DNA of 64,000 nucleotides from Idiomarina ramblicola. Its GTDB lineage: Bacteria > Pseudomonadota > Gammaproteobacteria > Enterobacterales > Alteromonadaceae. Location of the stretch: contig NZ_PIQC01000006.1 in NCBI RefSeq assembly GCF_003987255.1, forward strand, positions 1-64,000. The letters run 5' to 3'. Shown one piece after another: positions 8,446 to 17,780 of this stretch; position 1 is the first letter of the stretch, and the number at the start of each line of letters is the position of its first letter. Below the pieces are notes generated by a model. The model saw nothing but the letters and a program-made list of their open reading frames with translations. It ran no database searches and had not been told where the DNA came from. The position numbers and the translations under genes were made by a program.

Positions 8446-9158
8446 GATTGAGCTCCTGCCTGATTGAGTGTGTTGAGCTCAACATGCTGGTCAAAATACG
8501 ATGATAATGCCGCGTCATGAGTAACAAAAATAACGGTGGTGTTATTTTGGCTACTGAGCTCAAGCAGTAATTGAATAAAGGTATCCCGGTGCTCTGCATC
8601 CAGTGCAGAAGTTGGTTCATCCGCTATAAGAAGCTTAGGCGCACCTAACAAGGCTCGTGCCGCGGCAACACGTTGCTGCTGACCAACACTGAGAGTATGA
8701 GCCGGTTGCTCAATTTGTGTGGAATTTAACCCTAAGCGCTGCAGCATCTCAGTTGCGGTAGCTTCAGCAGAGCTGCCTTGTTCTGCGATACGTTGCCGCC
8801 TTTTTTTGGAGAATTGACAGGCGAGCAGCGCATTATCTAAAGCCGATAAATAGGGCAGCAAATTAAATTGCTGGAATATATAGCCAATATTGTCAGCACG
8901 ATAACGGTCTCGTTGTCTGCCTGACAAATTAGAAAAAGCGGTTTCAAACAGATTTAAAGAACCACTTTGTGGGGTATTAATGCCGGCCAGCAGCGATAGC
9001 AGTGTCGATTTTCCACTACCGCTGGGGCCGCGTAGCAGCACCGTTTCACCTTGCTTTATTTGCCAGCCAGGAATATCCAGGGTGGGTCGTTGTCCTGCCC
9101 AGGAAAAAAGCAGATTTTCTATGCTGACAGCATGCATTATGTCGGTGCTACGATTCAC
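8442..9158 (-). CDS. LolD/MacB-like ABC transporter ATPase
   Basis: The protein has 238 residues with a Walker A GPSGSGKST, a signature LSVGQQQRVAAARAL and a Walker B LLIADEPTSALD followed by the H-loop THD. It should energise the adjoining permease at 7219-8445. The GTG at 9158 begins 6 nt after the ppa stop; an ATG at 9137 is an alternative start, and neither has a clear ribosome binding site. The short gap suggests read-through from ppa. Confidence 0.88.
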   Translation of the reverse strand: MNRSTDIMHAVSIENLLFSWAGQRPTLDIPGWQIKQGETVLLRGPSGSGKSTLLSLLAGINTPQSGSLNLFETAFSNLSGRQRDRYRADNIGYIFQQFNLLPYLSALDNALLACQFSKKRRQRIAEQGSSAEATATEMLQRLGLNSTQIEQPAHTLSVGQQQRVAAARALLGAPKLLIADEPTSALDAEHRDTFIQLLLELSSQNNTTVIFVTHDAALSSYFDQHVELNTLNQAGAQS

Positions 9159-9164
9159 TCTAAA

Positions 9165-9695
9165 TTAAGACTTTTTCGCACGCTCAAAAGAAGACACAAT
9201 TTCTTCTTTTGCTGCAGCGGCATCACCCCAGCCGTCAACTTTAACCCACTTACCTTTTTCCAGCTCTTTGTAACGCTCGAAGAAGTGAGTGATTTGTGCT
9301 TTCAGCAACTCAGGCAGGTCATCAACGTCATTGATGTGATCGTATTCTTTTGTCAGCTTACTCACCGGCACGGCGATAACTTTTGCGTCTTCGCCCGATT
9401 CGTCGGTCATCTTCAATACGCCAACCGGACGGCATTTAATAACAGAACCAGCCTGCAGCGGGTATGGAGTCGGGACGAGTACGTCAACCGGGTCACCATC
9501 CAGAGACAGTGTCTGGTTAACAAAGCCATAGTTGGCCGGATAAAACATAGCGGTCGCCATAAAGCGGTCAACCCACAATGTACCGGTGTCTTTATCAACT
9601 TCGTATTTAATCGGATCGGCGTTTGCCGGAATCTCGATGATGACGTTAACTTCTTCTGGCATGTTCGCGCCAGCCGTTACGTTTCCTAAGCTCAT
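9165..9695 (-). CDS. ppa: Inorganic pyrophosphatase
   Basis: This family I soluble pyrophosphatase of 176 residues hydrolyses pyrophosphate to phosphate in the cytoplasm and so pulls biosynthetic reactions forward. The signature DGDPVDVLV supplies metal-binding aspartates, and YGFVNQTLS precedes it as in the E. coli enzyme. Length and start are normal, with AGGAAG about 5 nt before the ATG. The ABC/FtsX/DUF3299 genes follow directly and fbp lies upstream on the same strand. Confidence 0.96.
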   Translation of the reverse strand: MSLGNVTAGANMPEEVNVIIEIPANADPIKYEVDKDTGTLWVDRFMATAMFYPANYGFVNQTLSLDGDPVDVLVPTPYPLQAGSVIKCRPVGVLKMTDESGEDAKVIAVPVSKLTKEYDHINDVDDLPELLKAQITHFFERYKELEKGKWVKVDGWGDAAAAKEEIVSSFERAKKS

Positions 9696-9791
9696 AGTAC
9701 TTCCTGCTGTAGTAATAAAATAATAAAAGGTACTGCGCGATTATAGCGGCTCGGAGGACTCACGCAATAGCCGCGCACTATCGACATCAGT

Positions 9792-10775
9792 CTAATAAGG
9801 TTTTGGGTGCTGTTTATGGTAATCCATGCACACATCGACTTCGTTAGCGGACCCCATAACCACCGAAACACGCTGGTGAATATGCTCTGGTACAATTTCC
9901 ATTAAACGGCTGTACCCGTCTGTGGCTTTTCCGCCAGCTTTTTCTACCAGCATAGCCATGGGCGAGGCTTCGTATAAAAGACGCAGTTTAAAAGGTTTTT
10001 CCGGCTTGCGTGAATCCCAGGGGTAAGTGAATAAACCGCCACGTGAGATAACGCGGTGCACATCAGAGACCATCGCTGCATTCCAGCGCATATTAAAGTT
10101 CTTACCACGGGGCCCTTCTTCGCCTTCCAGCAAGTCGCTAATGTAAGCACGGATAGGGTCAGCCCAGTGACGGCGGTTCGACATATTAATCGCGAACTCT
10201 TTGGTGTCTTTGGGAATTTCGGCTTTTTCCTTGGTGAGTAAGAACTCACCGACGGTTTGGTCGAGCGTATAAATTCGTACGGCTTTACCGGTTGTCATTA
10301 CCAGCATGGTCGATGGGCCATACAATACGTAGCCGGCTGCGACTTGCGCTTTACCTGGCTGTAAAAACATACTTTCGCCTGTCTCTTCACCCTCAGGTTT
10401 GCGCAAAATAGAAAAAATAGTACCCACTCCACCGTTGATATCGATGTTAGAGCTGCCGTCCAGTGGGTCGAACGCGACCAGATAATGCCCTGAGTTCGGG
10501 CTCTCCACGATGGAGTCTTCCTCTTCAGAAGCTACCGCATGAACGTTAGGTGATTCCAGCAACAGGGTTTTTAATAGCTGATTTGCAACAACATCGAGTT
10601 TTTTCTGTGTCTCGCCCTGAATGTTTTCATCCAGCGTCGAGCCTAATACACCAGCTAATGCGCCCTGATGCAGACGGAAAGAAATTTCCTTGGCTGCAAT
10701 TTGAATGGTGTTAATAACAGAGATAAGCGATTCGCTGGTCTGATCCGCTCTCAGTGTTGGTAATAAACGTTTCAT
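9792..10775 (-). CDS. fbp: Fructose-1,6-bisphosphatase, class I
   Basis: The protein has 327 residues and releases phosphate from fructose 1,6-bisphosphate in gluconeogenesis. The metal site [11 protein letters not shown] and the acidic segment ASEEED are intact. AGGAA precedes the ATG. It is divergent from mpl, with about 150 nt between the two starts that must hold both promoters. The fbp-mpl pairing also occurs in E. coli. Confidence 0.96.
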   Translation of the reverse strand: MKRLLPTLRADQTSESLISVINTIQIAAKEISFRLHQGALAGVLGSTLDENIQGETQKKLDVVANQLLKTLLLESPNVHAVASEEEDSIVESPNSGHYLVAFDPLDGSSNIDINGGVGTIFSILRKPEGEETGESMFLQPGKAQVAAGYVLYGPSTMLVMTTGKAVRIYTLDQTVGEFLLTKEKAEIPKDTKEFAINMSNRRHWADPIRAYISDLLEGEEGPRGKNFNMRWNAAMVSDVHRVISRGGLFTYPWDSRKPEKPFKLRLLYEASPMAMLVEKAGGKATDGYSRLMEIVPEHIHQRVSVVMGSANEVDVCMDYHKQHPKPY

Positions 10776-10925
10776 GAAAGTTCCTGCAGCTCTGGTTGTT
10801 GGATGCTTACAAATGTATGTTCAGAGAGCGCAAATGATACCTTATTTTTTGGTAAAAATCCTGCTTGTCAGCGACGACGGTGGTACACTTTCGATATTTT
10901 TTAAACGAACGGGTTTGGATAACGC

Positions 10926-12287
10926 ATGCACATTCATATCGTCGGGATTTGCGGTACTTTCATGGGGGGCGTTGCCGCTATTGCACAGCAGCTAGGACAC
11001 CGTGTCACCGGGTCTGATGCTAAGGTTTACCCGCCTATGAGTACGCAACTGGAAAATCTTGGTATCGAATTGATGCAGGGCTACTCCCAAAACAACTTAA
11101 AGCCGCGCCCCGATATCGTGGTTATTGGTAACGCGTTAAGCCGCGGTAACGATGAAGTGGAAGCGGTTTTACGTGAGCGTATTCCCTATGCTTCAGGCGC
11201 TCAATGGCTGCATGATAATGTATTAACTGAACGTTGGGTTCTGGCGGTTGCCGGTACGCATGGTAAAACCACTACGGCCAGTATGCTAAGCTGGATTTTA
11301 CAAGATAATGGCTTCGATCCCGGCTTTATGATTGGTGGCGTACCTGGCAACTTTCCTGTCAGCGCCCGCTTAACCGATTCGAACTTTTTCGTTATTGAAG
11401 CCGACGAGTACGATACGGCGTTTTTTGATAAACGTTCCAAGTTTGTTCATTACGCACCGGATACGTTAATTTTGAACAATCTGGAATTTGATCACGCGGA
11501 TATCTTCCCTGACTTAGCCGCGATTCAGCGGCAGTTTGCGCATTTATTGCGGGTGGTTCCCGATACCGGACAAGTGATTTTACCCAGCGACGATGCTGCG
11601 CTGGAAACGGTTCTTGAGCAAGGCTGCTGGAGCCCGGTGGTGCGCATGGGTGAGCAGGGTGAATGGCAGACTAAACTGCTAAAAGCGGACGGTACTGAAT
11701 TTGAGGTTCACTACCAGGGGCAATGTGTTGCACGGGTTAACTGGAACCTACTCGGGATTCATAATGTGAATAATGCCATGATGGCCATTATTGCGGCAGC
11801 CCATGTTGGTATTAAAGCAGAGCAAAGCGCACAGGCTCTTACCTTATTTAAAAGCCCTAAAAGGCGTATGGAATTACTGGGCGAGCACGGCGGCATAAAA
11901 GTCTTTGATGATTTTGCCCATCACCCCAGTGCAATTAAGACAACCGTATCTGGCTTGCGTCAGCATCAACCGGAAAACCGTATTATTGCGGTGCTGGAAC
12001 CGCGTTCCAATACCATGAAAATGGGTGTTCACAGCGAGACTCTGGCTGAAGCGTTGACTGATGCTGATGAGATTTTTGTACTTCAGCCTGAAGGGCTCAC
12101 GTGGCAGCTGGCCGAGAAAATGCCAGATGCGCATTTGTTTGAGTCCACCGATGATTTACTGGCGGGGTTGCTAAACGACGTAAATGCAGGGGATTCCGTA
12201 CTCATTATGAGTAATGGCAGCTTCGACGGTTTGCACCAGCGTTTTATTACAGCGCTGCAACAACGGGATGACACAGGAACCGAATAA
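10926..12287 (+). CDS. mpl: UDP-MurNAc:tripeptide ligase (murein recycling)
   Basis: The protein has 453 residues and joins the recycled tripeptide L-Ala-gamma-D-Glu-meso-DAP to UDP-N-acetylmuramate, returning wall fragments to synthesis. The Mur ligase P-loop [12 protein letters not shown] is clear, with the N-terminal [15 protein letters not shown] and the DDFAHHPSA motif typical of Mpl. Its stop overlaps the ubiX start by one base (TAATG). Together with anmK, amgK and murU elsewhere in the window it points to full recycling of muropeptides. Confidence 0.95.
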   Translation: MHIHIVGICGTFMGGVAAIAQQLGHRVTGSDAKVYPPMSTQLENLGIELMQGYSQNNLKPRPDIVVIGNALSRGNDEVEAVLRERIPYASGAQWLHDNVLTERWVLAVAGTHGKTTTASMLSWILQDNGFDPGFMIGGVPGNFPVSARLTDSNFFVIEADEYDTAFFDKRSKFVHYAPDTLILNNLEFDHADIFPDLAAIQRQFAHLLRVVPDTGQVILPSDDAALETVLEQGCWSPVVRMGEQGEWQTKLLKADGTEFEVHYQGQCVARVNWNLLGIHNVNNAMMAIIAAAHVGIKAEQSAQALTLFKSPKRRMELLGEHGGIKVFDDFAHHPSAIKTTVSGLRQHQPENRIIAVLEPRSNTMKMGVHSETLAEALTDADEIFVLQPEGLTWQLAEKMPDAHLFESTDDLLAGLLNDVNAGDSVLIMSNGSFDGLHQRFITALQQRDDTGTE

Positions 12288-12907
12288 TGAAGACAGACAA
12301 TAGAATCACTGTTGCGATAACTGGTGCCTCGGGTGCCCCTTATGCGTTGCGTTTGTTACAATGTTTGCTTGATCAAGATCAACAAGTGCTGTTGCTAATT
12401 TCAAGTGCCGCGCGGGTGGTGCTGGCGACAGAGCAGGACATGCAAATTCCGGCATCACCTGAAAAAGCAGCCGCTATGTTGCGCGAGTATTTCTCGGTGG
12501 ACGCCGAGCAACTCAAAGTTTATGGCAAAGAAGAGTGGTTCTCGCCGGTTGCCTCCGGTTCTGCGGCGCCTGCGAAAATGGTGGTTTGCCCTTGTTCAAC
12601 CAGTACCTTGTCGGCTATTGCTCATGGTAGCAGTAATACGCTGATCGAGCGGGCCGCGGATGTCGTAATGAAGGAGCGAGGACAACTCATTTTGGTTCCG
12701 AGAGAATCGCCGCTTTCGACTATCCATTTACAGAATATGCTGCAACTCAGTCAGCAAGGCGTGACCATAATGCCGGCTGCACCAGGCTTCTATCATCAAC
12801 CTGAAAGTATTGATGATTTAATCGATTTTATGGTGGCCAGAATTTTGGACCACCTTGGCCTTGAGCAGCGTTTAGTTAACCGTTGGGGCTACGGAAAGGA
12901 GTCATAA
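12287..12907 (+). CDS. ubiX: Flavin prenyltransferase
   Basis: The enzyme of 206 residues attaches a dimethylallyl group to FMN, making the prenylated flavin used by the decarboxylase UbiD in ubiquinone synthesis. Motifs are [13 protein letters not shown] near the N terminus, [15 protein letters not shown] and the PRESPLS segment. It overlaps mpl by one base and is followed by yadG 8 nt later. No ubiD lies in the window. Confidence 0.95.
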   Translation: MKTDNRITVAITGASGAPYALRLLQCLLDQDQQVLLLISSAARVVLATEQDMQIPASPEKAAAMLREYFSVDAEQLKVYGKEEWFSPVASGSAAPAKMVVCPCSTSTLSAIAHGSSNTLIERAADVVMKERGQLILVPRESPLSTIHLQNMLQLSQQGVTIMPAAPGFYHQPESIDDLIDFMVARILDHLGLEQRLVNRWGYGKES

Positions 12908-12915
12908 AGAGGTTT

Positions 12916-13845
12916 ATGAAAGCTTTAGAAATTAAAGACTTGCGCAAGACATACCGAGGGGGCTTTGAAGCCTTAAAGGGCATTAATCTCGTAGTTGAGG
13001 AAGGTGACTTCTATGCGCTGCTGGGTCCTAATGGTGCCGGTAAGTCGACCACGATTGGTATTATCTCTTCGCTGGTTAATAAAACGTCAGGTTCGGTGAA
13101 AGTATTTGGTTATGACCTGGATACACAACTTACCGATTTAAAACGCCAAATTGGGTTGGTGCCTCAGGAATTTAACTTCAATCAATTTGAAACGGTTCAA
13201 CAAATCGTGGTGAACCAGGCAGGGTATTACGGTGTGCCGCGCTCGTTGGCGAAAGAGCGTTCCGAAAAATATCTGAAGCAGTTGGGGTTATGGGATAAAC
13301 GCAATGAGCCGGCTCGTTCTTTGTCTGGCGGCATGAAACGTCGTCTGATGATTGCCCGTGCACTATTGCATGAACCTAAGTTATTGATTTTGGATGAGCC
13401 TACTGCAGGTGTTGATATTGAGTTGCGTCGTTCAATGTGGGACTACCTGACCAAAATTAACCAGCAGGGTATTACCATTATTCTGACCACGCACTATCTG
13501 GAAGAGGCTGAAATGCTGTGCCGTAACATTGGCATTATTGATAGTGGCCGAATTATTGAAAACACCTCGATGAAGCGCTTGCTGGCGCAGTTAAGTCGCG
13601 AAACTTTTGTACTGGATTTAAAACCAGGCCATAACGGAGCTGAGATTAAAGACTTTAATCATCGTTGGACTGACGAACAGACGCTGGAAGTTGAAGTGGA
13701 TAAAAATGCCGGGTTGAATGCTGTGTTCGAACAGCTTTCTGCGCAAAACGTAAAAGTGTTGTCGATGCGCAATAAAGCCAACCGTTTAGAGGAGTTGTTT
13801 GTTTCTTTAGTCGAGCAAGGACGTCAGCAGGAGGAAGCGAAATGA
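12916..13845 (+). CDS. yadG: ABC transporter ATPase, YadG type
   Basis: The protein has 309 residues with Walker A GPNGAGKST, signature LSGGMKRRLMIARAL and Walker B LLILDEPTAGVD. It should power the ABC-2 permease encoded next. The ATG at 12916 begins MKALEIKDL, the normal start of this family, and AAGAGG lies just before it; an upstream ATG at 12883 would run back into ubiX. The substrate of YadGH is not known to me. The gene stands near the pantothenate genes, as yadGH does in E. coli. Confidence 0.92.
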   Translation: MKALEIKDLRKTYRGGFEALKGINLVVEEGDFYALLGPNGAGKSTTIGIISSLVNKTSGSVKVFGYDLDTQLTDLKRQIGLVPQEFNFNQFETVQQIVVNQAGYYGVPRSLAKERSEKYLKQLGLWDKRNEPARSLSGGMKRRLMIARALLHEPKLLILDEPTAGVDIELRRSMWDYLTKINQQGITIILTTHYLEEAEMLCRNIGIIDSGRIIENTSMKRLLAQLSRETFVLDLKPGHNGAEIKDFNHRWTDEQTLEVEVDKNAGLNAVFEQLSAQNVKVLSMRNKANRLEELFVSLVEQGRQQEEAK

Positions 13846-14618
13846 ACCATTCTGCCGCGAATTTTATTGCGTTAAAGACCATCTGGATAAAAGAGTGCAC
13901 TCGTTTTCTTCGTATCTGGGTACAAACCTTGGTACCGCCTGCTATTACAATGACATTGTATTTTGTGATTTTCGGCAGCATTGTCGGCGAGCGGATAGGT
14001 GAAATGAGTGGTGTCGGCTACATGGAGTTCATTGTACCCGGGCTAATTATGATGTCAGTGATCACCAACTCCTATTCTAACGTGGCCTCATCGTTCTTCA
14101 GCGCCAAGTTTCAACGCAACATTGAAGAGATGTTGGTGTCACCCGTGCCAACTGCAGTTATTATTGCGGGATATGTTGGTGGTGGTATGGCAAGAGCTTT
14201 GATTGTCGCCGTGGTTGTCACCTTCGTGTCGTTCTTGTTTGCTGATATCCAGATTGCCCATATTGGTTATGTCATATTAACGGTGATTTTAACCTCCACA
14301 TTATTCTGTCTGGGCGGACTGATTAATGCTGTTTACGGCAAGACTTTCGACGATATCTCTATTGTGCCGACATTCGTTCTGACACCACTGACGTATTTGG
14401 GCGGAGTGTTTTATTCCGTTAGCTTATTACCGGAATTTTGGCAGAAAGTGTCCATGGCAAATCCGGTGCTGTATATGGTCAATGGTTTTCGTTACGGCTT
14501 TTTAGGTCAATCTGATGTGGGCATTGGTGTCGCAATAGCTGTTTTGGTTGGCTTCAATATCCTGTTTTTTGCTGCGGCTTATTATATTCTGGATAAAGGT
14601 ATAGGGATCCGCTCCTGA
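13842..14618 (+). CDS. yadH: ABC-2 type permease, YadH type
   Basis: The protein has 258 residues and six predicted membrane segments, with the ABC-2 features FIVPGLIMMSVITNSYSN and a central LVSPVPTAV loop. It overlaps yadG by four bases (ATGA), so the pair is translationally coupled and should form one transporter. The next gene starts on its last base. Confidence 0.92.
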   Translation: MNHSAANFIALKTIWIKECTRFLRIWVQTLVPPAITMTLYFVIFGSIVGERIGEMSGVGYMEFIVPGLIMMSVITNSYSNVASSFFSAKFQRNIEEMLVSPVPTAVIIAGYVGGGMARALIVAVVVTFVSFLFADIQIAHIGYVILTVILTSTLFCLGGLINAVYGKTFDDISIVPTFVLTPLTYLGGVFYSVSLLPEFWQKVSMANPVLYMVNGFRYGFLGQSDVGIGVAIAVLVGFNILFFAAAYYILDKGIGIRS

Positions 14619-15292
14619 TGCAGCAGGCAAGACCGGTTACAACAAACCAGAATGGGCCGCATGAGGATACTGAAGCGGCGGTTCGTCGCCATTTACAAAG
14701 CGAGTTTCTAAAGCCAATACAGGCTCATAACCAGCAGGCGTTTGACGAAATCAACACACAAGTTGAAAGCTGGGGTGGGCCAATCATTCTGGATTCCTGC
14801 TGTGGCGTCGGAGAAAGCACCGCTAAGCTGGCAGAGCTTCACCCTCAGGCAATGGTCATTGGAGTGGATAAATCAGCACACCGGGTCGACCGTCACAGCC
14901 ATTATCAGACAAGTGAGAATGGTCAACGTTATTGGGTGGTACGGGCTGATTTGAATGATTTCTGGCGACTGGCCAATCGGGCGAACTGGCAGCCGCAGAA
15001 GCACTGCATTTTTTATCCGAATCCGTGGCCTAAATCCGCCCACTTAGCGCGTCGTTGGCATGGTAGCCCGGTATGGAAAGACGTTGTTGCACTGGGCGGC
15101 ACATTACAGATGCGCTCTAACTGGAGCCTGTACTTGCTTGAGGTTGCTCAGGCGCTTAAGGTGAGCGGACATTATGCCGATATTTCATTGTTGGCAGACG
15201 ACGCCGACCCAATAACACCGTTTGAACGTAAATATAAAAACAGTGGTCAGGCGTTATGGCAACTGCATGCGAACTTATCTAAGGAGCCCTGA
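14618..15292 (+). CDS. TrmB-like SAM-dependent methyltransferase
   Basis: The protein has 224 residues and resembles tRNA (guanine-N7) methyltransferase TrmB. The SAM-binding motif reads ILDSCCGVGEST, and the family segment FYPNPWPKSAHLARRW is present. The canonical TrmB motif I is closer to DIGCGMG, so this looks like a diverged paralogue and not the main tRNA m7G46 enzyme. It overlaps yadH by one base and is followed immediately by panP, so it belongs to this operon. Its substrate is unknown; tRNA is possible. Confidence 0.75.
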   Translation: MQQARPVTTNQNGPHEDTEAAVRRHLQSEFLKPIQAHNQQAFDEINTQVESWGGPIILDSCCGVGESTAKLAELHPQAMVIGVDKSAHRVDRHSHYQTSENGQRYWVVRADLNDFWRLANRANWQPQKHCIFYPNPWPKSAHLARRWHGSPVWKDVVALGGTLQMRSNWSLYLLEVAQALKVSGHYADISLLADDADPITPFERKYKNSGQALWQLHANLSKEP

Positions 15293-16942
15293 TTGAGCCC
15301 GAAAAATGATATGGCGGAAGTCAGCCAAGAGTCTCTGTATCGTATTTTTACTATACCGGAAGCTCCTGATTCTACGCTGGGTAAAATCGAAAAACATCTT
15401 TCAGAGAACCTAATGGGGTTTCTGGGGGAACACATTGTTGCGCGCGAGAAGCCGTTACAGGAAATTGAGAGGGATTTCGATAAATCACAGATCCCTGAAG
15501 AACCTCAGTTTGTTTCTGATCATACTGAGTTTCTGTTGGATAAGTTGGTTGCGCATTCTGTACACACAGCGTCGCCGCGTTTTATTGGTCATATGACGTC
15601 CGCTTTGCCGTATTTTCTACTGCCATTAGCTAAACTGATGGTCGGGCTCAATCAGAACCTGGTAAAAATTGAAACATCCAAAGCCTTTACGCCGTTAGAG
15701 CGTAACGTTATTGGTATGCTGCATCACTTGGTGTACCAACAGGATGCACCGTTCTATAACCGCTGGATGCACAGTGCCCAGCATTCTTTGGGTGCATTCT
15801 GTTCGGGTGGAACCATCGCCAATATGACCGCGCTATGGGTTGCGCGTAACCGCTTGTTACAGGCTGATGGTGATTTTGCCGGCATTGCAGCGGATGGATT
15901 AGCCGCCGGTTTACAGCATTATGGTTATTCCAAATTAACCGTAGTGGTGTCCGAACGAGGCCACTATTCTTTAAGCAAAGCAGCCGACGTACTGGGTATT
16001 GGCCGTAAGAATTTAGTTTCGGTGGCAACGGACAGCGATAACCGTATTTGCATTGATGAGCTGCGTAAAACCTGTGAGAACATTGCAAAAGAAGGTGGCA
16101 AGGTGCTGGCGCTGGTTGGCGTCGCCGGTACAACGGAAACCGGTCATATTGACCCGCTAGACGATATGGCAACCGTTGCGGAAGAAGTGGATGCTCACTT
16201 TCATGTTGATGCTGCCTGGGGTGGGGCAACGCTATTGTCTGAACAGCACCGTCCGCTACTGGCGGGAATTGAACGGGCAGACAGTGTTACCATTGATGCT
16301 CATAAACAAATGTATGTGCCCATGGGTGCGGGTCTGGTGCTATTTAAAAGTCCCTCATTGGTTAAATCCATAGAGCACCACGCGGAATACATTATTCGTC
16401 AGGGCTCTAAAGATTTAGGCTCGCATTCAATGGAAGGGTCGCGAGCGGGTATGGCAATGATGGTATTTTCCGCCATGCACGTTATAGGCCGTCGGGGTTA
16501 TGAATTACTGATAAATAACAGCATTGATAAAGCGCGCTATTTCTCAAAACTTATTGCTGAGCAGGATGATTTTGAGGTGATTACGGAGCCGGAGCTTTGT
16601 ATTTTAACTTACCGTTTTGTGCCGGTTAAAGTGAAAGCGGCTCTTAAAAAGGCAACGCCTGCTCAATTAGCGCGGCTGACCCCTCATTTGAACGCCCTGA
16701 CCCGCTATATTCAGAAGCGTCAGCGGGAAAGTGGTCAGTCTTTTGTGTCGCGTACCAAGCTGACGCCAGCACAGTATCATCACGAGCCTACAGTGGTATT
16801 TCGTGTGGTTCTGGCTAACCCATTAACGACAGATGAGATGCTGCAGGAAGTTCTGGATGAGCAGCGTCAAATTGCTTCAAAAGCGACCAGCCTGAGGGGT
16901 GCGTTGCATACCGAGATGCGTGAACTCGGTATGCTTACTTAG
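15293..16942 (+). CDS. panP: PLP-dependent aspartate 1-decarboxylase
   Basis: The protein has 549 residues and belongs to the PLP group II decarboxylases. PanP makes beta-alanine from aspartate for pantothenate, replacing the pyruvoyl enzyme PanD. Visible motifs are CSGGTIANMTALW for the phosphate cup, HVDAAWGGATLLS, and TIDAHKQMYVPMG with the PLP lysine. The start is TTG: AAGGAG at 15281-15286 stands 6 nt before it, whereas the next ATG (15311) would be 24 nt away. The gene ends 8 nt inside the end of convergent panC. Its place beside panC-panB supports the assignment over a glutamate decarboxylase. Confidence 0.9.
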   Translation: MSPKNDMAEVSQESLYRIFTIPEAPDSTLGKIEKHLSENLMGFLGEHIVAREKPLQEIERDFDKSQIPEEPQFVSDHTEFLLDKLVAHSVHTASPRFIGHMTSALPYFLLPLAKLMVGLNQNLVKIETSKAFTPLERNVIGMLHHLVYQQDAPFYNRWMHSAQHSLGAFCSGGTIANMTALWVARNRLLQADGDFAGIAADGLAAGLQHYGYSKLTVVVSERGHYSLSKAADVLGIGRKNLVSVATDSDNRICIDELRKTCENIAKEGGKVLALVGVAGTTETGHIDPLDDMATVAEEVDAHFHVDAAWGGATLLSEQHRPLLAGIERADSVTIDAHKQMYVPMGAGLVLFKSPSLVKSIEHHAEYIIRQGSKDLGSHSMEGSRAGMAMMVFSAMHVIGRRGYELLINNSIDKARYFSKLIAEQDDFEVITEPELCILTYRFVPVKVKAALKKATPAQLARLTPHLNALTRYIQKRQRESGQSFVSRTKLTPAQYHHEPTVVFRVVLANPLTTDEMLQEVLDEQRQIASKATSLRGALHTEMRELGMLT

Positions 16943-17780
16943 AGCTGGTATTGATAACCCGCAGGTTATCAATTAAACGTGTTTTCCCCATAAAAGCGGC
17001 GGCCAGGATCACCCATTCAGGGTTGTCTGCGGTCGCTTCCTGCAAATCCGCTGCATTACGAATACTGAAGTAGTCGGGGACAAAGCCCGCGTCAGTTAAC
17101 TCTTTAATTCCTGAGCGCTCCAGTTCAGCGAAGTGAGCATTTGAGCTTAATTCCGCCTTGGTTTTCTGAAGTGTACGGTAAAGAGCTGAAGCTTGCTGTT
17201 TCTGTTCGACCGATAAATAGCCGTTGCGAGAACTCATCGCTAAGCCGTTGGTTTCACGCTGTGTGGGTGCGCCCAATACTTCAACGGGTAAGCTTAGGTC
17301 TTGTGTCATTAAGCGAATGACCTGTAGCTGCTGGTAGTCCTTTTCGCCAAATACGGCCAATTGCGGCTGCACCATATTAAACAGTTTGCAAACAATGGTT
17401 GCGACACCGGTAAAGTGTCCCGGGCGACTGGCTCCACAGAGAATATCACTGATACCCGGGACTTCGATGCGAGTTTGCTTATCGAGTCCTCGGGGGTAAA
17501 CGTCACGGACTTGCGGCGTAAATACGGCAGAAACGCCAAGGGCATCCAGTGCCTGGCAGTCGGCTTCTAAGGTGCGCGGGTAGCTGTCGAGATCTTCGTT
17601 TGCGCCAAACTGCATGGGGTTAACAAAAATACTGGCCACGACATTATCGCAACGCTCCAACGCGGTCTTTACTAAATGCAGGTGTCCATCGTGCAGGTTG
17701 CCCATGGTCGGTACCAAAGCAACTTCTGACTGTTGCTGGCGCCACTTTCGAAGTTCAGCCAGTGACTTGAGTATTCTCAT
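16935..17780 (-). CDS. panC: Pantothenate synthetase
   Basis: The enzyme of 281 residues joins pantoate and beta-alanine with ATP. It has the nucleotidyltransferase motif PTMGNLHDGHLHLV and the FVNPMQFGANEDLDSYPR segment. It overlaps panB by four bases (ATGA) and meets panP tail to tail with an 8-bp overlap, so the opposing transcripts share their 3' ends. Confidence 0.96.
   Translation of the reverse strand: MRILKSLAELRKWRQQQSEVALVPTMGNLHDGHLHLVKTALERCDNVVASIFVNPMQFGANEDLDSYPRTLEADCQALDALGVSAVFTPQVRDVYPRGLDKQTRIEVPGISDILCGASRPGHFTGVATIVCKLFNMVQPQLAVFGEKDYQQLQVIRLMTQDLSLPVEVLGAPTQRETNGLAMSSRNGYLSVEQKQQASALYRTLQKTKAELSSNAHFAELERSGIKELTDAGFVPDYFSIRNAADLQEATADNPEWVILAAAFMGKTRLIDNLRVINTSSK

Noticed and set aside
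9051-9689. A 212-codon open frame on the plus strand opposite ppa
   Set aside because: It lies wholly antisense to a clear pyrophosphatase gene, shows no motif, and its composition is that of a reverse-strand shadow.
15708-16229. A 173-codon frame opposite panP, rich in His, Pro and Arg
   Set aside because: It is the reverse reading of a conserved PLP enzyme; the unusual composition follows from that codon use.
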